NCBI GenBank assembly: GCA_945870115.1
Contig: CAMBRH010000124.1
Coordinates: 1 to 9,492 of the forward strand
Reading direction: 5' to 3'
DNA from: Chitinophaga pinensis
GTDB taxonomy: Bacteria > Bacteroidota > Bacteroidia > Flavobacteriales_D > Crocinitomicaceae
DNA length: 9,492 nt
The position numbers and the translations under genes were made by a program. Below the pieces are notes generated by a model. It was not told the origin of the DNA. It did not search any database and worked only from the letters and a program-made list of their open reading frames with translations. Positions 7,801 to 9,492 of this stretch are shown here, piece by piece (within the stretch, counting starts at the first letter, position 1; every line of letters begins with the position of its first letter).

Positions 7801-8778
7801 AATAACAGTTTGATCACATTTTTGAATGCCGCTTACTGTATTAGTTGCACAAGCGATATTTGGTTCCTGAGCCACACTTTGCGTTTGGTCATTTCCTGTA
7901 ACCAAATAACTTCCTGTATAAGTAAAAGTTTGCGTTGTATTTGGTGCCATTGTAACAGTGCCTGATAAATCATTTGCTAAAGTTAATCCACTTGGAGGGG
8001 TGTCAATAATAAACGTACTTGGCAAATCATCGGTAATGTTATACGTTTCTGAATTTTCAGAATCATTTGTCAATGTAATTGTATAAGTAATTGTTTGATA
8101 GGTATATCCACCTAAAGTTTCAATTGTTCCTAATAGTTGCGCCTTGTCAATGGTGAAAGTGTTAAGGGCAACATCAAATAGAGTAGCATCACTTCCACAT
8201 TGTGTAATTACATCCGTAGCAATTGCCGAATAGGTTCCAACTCCAACATTTGTTAGTGTATTTCCAATTGTCCCATCACCCCAAACAATATTGGTTGCAT
8301 TGGAAGTTGCCGTCAATGTTACTGTTCCATTTTCATAGACTGAGGTAGGGCCAGAAATAGAGATAGTTGGTTGAGGGTTTATTGTAACTGGCATTGAAGA
8401 AGTTATAGAACAATTAGAATTGTTGTTTTCTGATACTGGTGTTGCAGTGCAGGTAACATTGTAAGTTCCAGCAGTTGTGTAAGTGTGAGCCGGTGGGGTA
8501 TCAGAAGTGGTTGTTACAGTAGGTGAATTATCTCCAAAATCCCAAACATAAGAATAAGTAGTAGGAGCAACTGTTATCGTATAATACAGGCCACCACAAT
8601 TGTCGTGATATGCATGTTGGTTATTAAAAAAACCTGTAAACGAAATATTCAGAGGTGCACCTGTTCCAGTGAAGTTGTAATTAAAAGTGTGATCTGCTTG
8701 CGGAGGTGTATCAGTTGCAACCGGCACCATATTGCCATAAACACCAGTAACTAAATTATAATTTACCATTATTGACAA
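4849..8778 (-). CDS. Giant T9SS cargo protein, main body (PKD, beta-helix, sorting domain); 5' part frameshifted
   Basis: This 1309-codon frame lacks its own signal peptide and overlaps the preceding signal-bearing frame, so it is almost certainly the rest of that gene. The nominal start is TTG at 8778; an ATG lies at 8769. Domains in order are: PKD-like (about 70-133, VWDFGDNSP); Ig-like (137-190); DUF11-like repeat (208-300); a beta-sandwich-like stretch (330-490); a second PKD-like domain (498-578); and a lone Ca-loop-like DLNGDGQI (598-605). Next come a right-handed parallel beta-helix region (about 620-960, with CPSMWQGIQVYG and many N-rich turns), a Cys-rich segment (988-1063), and a charged helical segment (about 1075-1200). 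A type A T9SS sorting domain closes it (1236-1309: VYPNPSEGEINV, IDALGRIQ, NNGIYILKH, ending QIVINH). Joining the frames by dropping one base gives 1456 aa. A surface adhesin or structural role is inferred, as no catalytic residues are recognisable. Confidence 0.8.
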   Translation of the reverse strand: MSIMVNYNLVTGVYGNMVPVATDTPPQADHTFNYNFTGTGAPLNISFTGFFNNQHAYHDNCGGLYYTITVAPTTYSYVWDFGDNSPTVTTTSDTPPAHTYTTAGTYNVTCTATPVSENNNSNCSITSSMPVTINPQPTISISGPTSVYENGTVTLTATSNATNIVWGDGTIGNTLTNVGVGTYSAIATDVITQCGSDATLFDVALNTFTIDKAQLLGTIETLGGYTYQTITYTITLTNDSENSETYNITDDLPSTFIIDTPPSGLTLANDLSGTVTMAPNTTQTFTYTGSYLVTGNDQTQSVAQEPNIACATNTVSGIQKCDQTVIYISFGCPGNLSISAANAQSTDNPQQLTMWYNCHKPFNNVTQIKFKVHYPNFLRVAPVQTGNWGVINTGTLESPVNAETPSQTGYNSVEITANFSGLGVNIGVAIQNVFNIKFEVINNATLATLPKNTYDLFVETLSDGTSNMVDMTKSGSPDKILTQIGVLEILNGPWANLPTADFTYVVNPCNHKVSVSATETGGYNRWEFNDPNNPFVPIWGDATYTWQYQNSGTYTITHFYINQDGIGASNTKTIVMNAVNYDYPNGINITSNGQNIQDLNGDGQIKVAGPINVQSGLNYLINNKTIQFVDDLIPNIPDLGQTHSGIIVNTNATLIIRNSTLKGINECPSMWQGIQVYGYVPPKNPGGPTVNIPNGKVILQNNSVIKDAEIGVALYRVNRPFGNTLEYGSGILDASNSTFTNNRISVAFQGRNYVANSSTITECTFRCNNLLKDQIKYNQQGSDVFILASKVKNVIIKANSFFGNLSLAYHKRGTGIRSYDAAYQVISGTPQNVSNTFSNLSAGIDIYSTGGANKIIRIKNNRFNNTFQGITANGSSFDEISFNIFTVPSGIIDYPSWGMNLQSSYGFLATENVFNTSQTSNYTYGLISKNTNLANGKAYKNTFNGNFYAATQAEQNNSLLQIKCNKYLGINTYDWTITSGVLANQGACNASATSPAGNTFGSCNSANSSQIFKAATVPSFEYRTQASLMPNCISANVNLFPCTTPYIPNNSCPTQVALPCNNCYTQLLNDFNLTPNGANKIAKKNALINVLNNEEQGQVLRQVLSTSEETTDFNILIPTLIEDEEYAEARMQLSNFQRTDNEKEQFFRFYDILTNLGETNRSRREITALEKQVIAEISAASVLVSIHAESLLLDIMQSSVSRIPENVQLSSGMRLANNSSNETEETEIIAESRFIVYPNPSEGEINVKFSKESTGNITIIDALGRIQFEAQLLEDNYKEFKTHLNNGIYILKHTDVNGLVETKQIVINH

Positions 8779-8787
8779 AAGTATTGT
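8756..8787 (-). other. Frameshift junction in the giant cargo gene
   Basis: The downstream frame is open only from 8787 (after a TAA at 8790-8788), and the upstream frame ends at 8756, so the frame change must lie in these 32 bases. One surplus base, or a +1 ribosomal shift, is needed. The only short runs are TTTT (8780-8777 on the minus strand) and AAA (8764-8762). Removing a base from either joins the frames without a stop. Confidence 0.75.
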
Positions 8788-9220
8788 TTAAGTAATAACT
8801 TCCTGCATCTCTGTACCTGTCATTAATTCCATCACAATTGTCTAATCCCCAATATGATAATATTCCTGAAACCTGAAGATTGTAATTTTGTCCACAAATT
8901 AAAGGGGTAGAATTAAAATTAGTTGAACTATTAACAAACTGAGGTCCAAAAGGATTTAAAAAATAATTGTTAAGCACTACGTCACCTGTATTTAATCCTC
9001 CAGTTAATAAACTCGAAAAATCAACAGGGCTTCCAACACAAAAAGTAGTATTAGAAGTTGAAACTCCTAAACTTATCTGTGAAAAACTCCTCGCACTAAT
9101 TAAAAAACTCGAAATTCCGAGTATAAACAAAAGTTTATAATTGCTTGTGAAAAGGATTCTTACCCTCTCCCATTTTTCTGTTAAAGCCCTAAAAGCTACG
9201 TTAAATGTTTGTTTTTTCAT
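8756..9220 (-). CDS. N-terminal fragment of the giant T9SS cargo protein (signal peptide and first beta domain)
   Basis: This 154-aa frame starts at ATG 9220 and ends at TAA 8758-8756. It has an unusually long, basic n-region (residues 1-29), a hydrophobic core (KLLFILGISSFLI, 29-41) and likely cleavage near SFSQ (45-48), followed by a beta-rich, Asn/Ser-rich stretch with Cys 61, 109 and 129. Such a start with no sorting domain makes no sense for a T9SS cargo, while the overlapping downstream frame has a sorting domain but no signal. Composition runs on smoothly across the junction (YYLNNTFVNNG into NYNLVTGVYG if one A of the AAA is ignored). The two are best read as one gene interrupted by a one-base frame change. 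As it stands this fragment would be exported as a short orphan or degraded. Confidence 0.75.
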   Translation of the reverse strand: MKKQTFNVAFRALTEKWERVRILFTSNYKLLFILGISSFLISARSFSQISLGVSTSNTTFCVGSPVDFSSLLTGGLNTGDVVLNNYFLNPFGPQFVNSSTNFNSTPLICGQNYNLQVSGILSYWGLDNCDGINDRYRDAGSYYLNNTFVNNGKL

Positions 9221-9314
9221 GGTAAAATAGATTGGGTAATGGAAAATTATAAACGTAAACTTACAACTTTTTTTTTAATATCCAAGCTTTAGTTTAAAAA
9301 AACATAGGTACAAG

Positions 9315-9338
9315 AAAAATAGTAAAGACGCTATTTTT
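9315..9338 (-). terminator. Weak AT-rich hairpin, possible terminator of the ispF-like gene
   Basis: AAAAATAG (9315-9322) pairs with CTATTTTT (9331-9338) around an eight-base loop, with runs of A or T extending on both sides. On the minus strand it lies about 25 bases after the ispF-like stop and is followed by a T run, so it could end that transcript. Only one G-C pair is present, so the stem is weak. Confidence 0.3.
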
Positions 9339-9363
9339 TTTGTAAAGCTGTAATTTTAACCCC

Positions 9364-9492
9364 TCACTTTTTCTCCACCAAACAAACACAATAAGCTTTT
9401 ATAGCCAAGCTTTCTCCAAAAGAATCAACTTTTTCATGTGTTGTAGCTTTTATTGAAATCACATCCGTTTCTGATTCTAAAATTTCGGCTAT
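9364..9492 (-). CDS. ispF: 2-C-methyl-D-erythritol 2,4-cyclodiphosphate synthase, C-terminal end (partial)
   Basis: An open frame enters from the right edge and ends at TGA 9366-9364, giving the last 42 residues. The segment VISIKATTHEKVDSFGESLA, then IKAYCVCLVEKK, follows the C-terminal pattern of IspF (V.IKATT.EKLG..G.. .GI.A.A..L). IspF cyclises CDP-methylerythritol 2-phosphate in the non-mevalonate isoprenoid pathway, and the ATT.E segment helps form its active site. The usual LGF and EGI positions are diverged here (VDS, SLA), and only a short piece is visible, so the assignment is probable rather than certain. The gene is on the same strand as the giant cargo gene, about 143 bases upstream of it. 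Confidence 0.65.
   Translation of the reverse strand: MAEILESETDVISIKATTHEKVDSFGESLAIKAYCVCLVEKK

Noticed and set aside
8740..8790. Programmed +1 ribosomal frameshift
   Set aside because: No known slippery codon sits next to the upstream TAA and no obvious stimulatory structure is seen. Mutation or sequence error is simpler.
9240..9265. Possible promoter of the giant cargo gene (TAATTTTC, with TTG 14 bases upstream on the minus strand)
   Set aside because: The last base of the -7 motif mismatches and the spacing is shorter than the usual 17-23, so I do not call it.
9268..9300. Nine-T run and repeated CCAAGCTTT (9282-9290 and 9405-9413) as a mobile-element end or regulatory repeat
   Set aside because: One CCAAGCTTT copy lies within the ispF-like coding frame, there is no inverted partner or target duplication, and short AT-rich matches are expected by chance.

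Overview
The window is AT-rich DNA that looks like a Flavobacteriales (Bacteroidota) chromosome. Three tandem minus-strand genes encode secreted proteins ending in type A C-terminal sorting domains of the type IX secretion system (T9SS), which is confined to Bacteroidota. A Bacteroidota-type promoter (TTG, then TAnnTTTG) lies ahead of the first gene, and no strong Shine-Dalgarno sequences are visible.

Layout. The left part (1-1308) is on the plus strand: a promoter, a DUF62-family S-adenosylmethionine (SAM) hydrolase-like gene (113-982), and 26 bases later a small dimeric alpha/beta-barrel (ABM-like) protein (1009-1308). The latter converges with the minus-strand cluster, and the two stop codons overlap in TTAA at 1305-1308. 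The middle (1305-9220, minus strand) holds the T9SS cargo genes. In transcription order these are a very large PKD / beta-helix surface protein read in two frames (9220-8756 and 8778-4849), a 577-aa propeller-like repeat plus PKD protein (4786-3053), and a 573-aa SBBP-like repeat protein (3026-1305). The right edge (9492-9364, minus strand) carries the last 42 codons of a gene whose product resembles the C-terminus of IspF, an isoprenoid biosynthesis enzyme.

How the parts relate. The three cargo proteins share the same export logic: an N-terminal Sec signal, repetitive beta-rich ectodomains, and a C-terminal YPNP-type sorting domain that directs outer-membrane translocation and usually cell-surface attachment or release. 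None has a recognisable catalytic domain, so adhesion or a structural surface role is the best inference. A perfect 14-bp hairpin at 4810-4842 separates the giant gene from the two smaller ones, which are only 26 bases apart and probably co-transcribed. The flanking genes are ordinary cytoplasmic genes, so the cargo cluster looks like an accessory block between housekeeping genes.

Main points of interest: (1) the giant cargo gene is split by a single-base frame change at about 8756-8787, with both halves otherwise intact; (2) the DUF62 protein keeps nucleoside-binding residues but lacks the Arg and His of the hydrolase Asp-Arg-His triad. I see no evidence for a wholly new system (no CRISPR, phage, transposon or RNA gene). 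The window is mostly a surface-protein locus.
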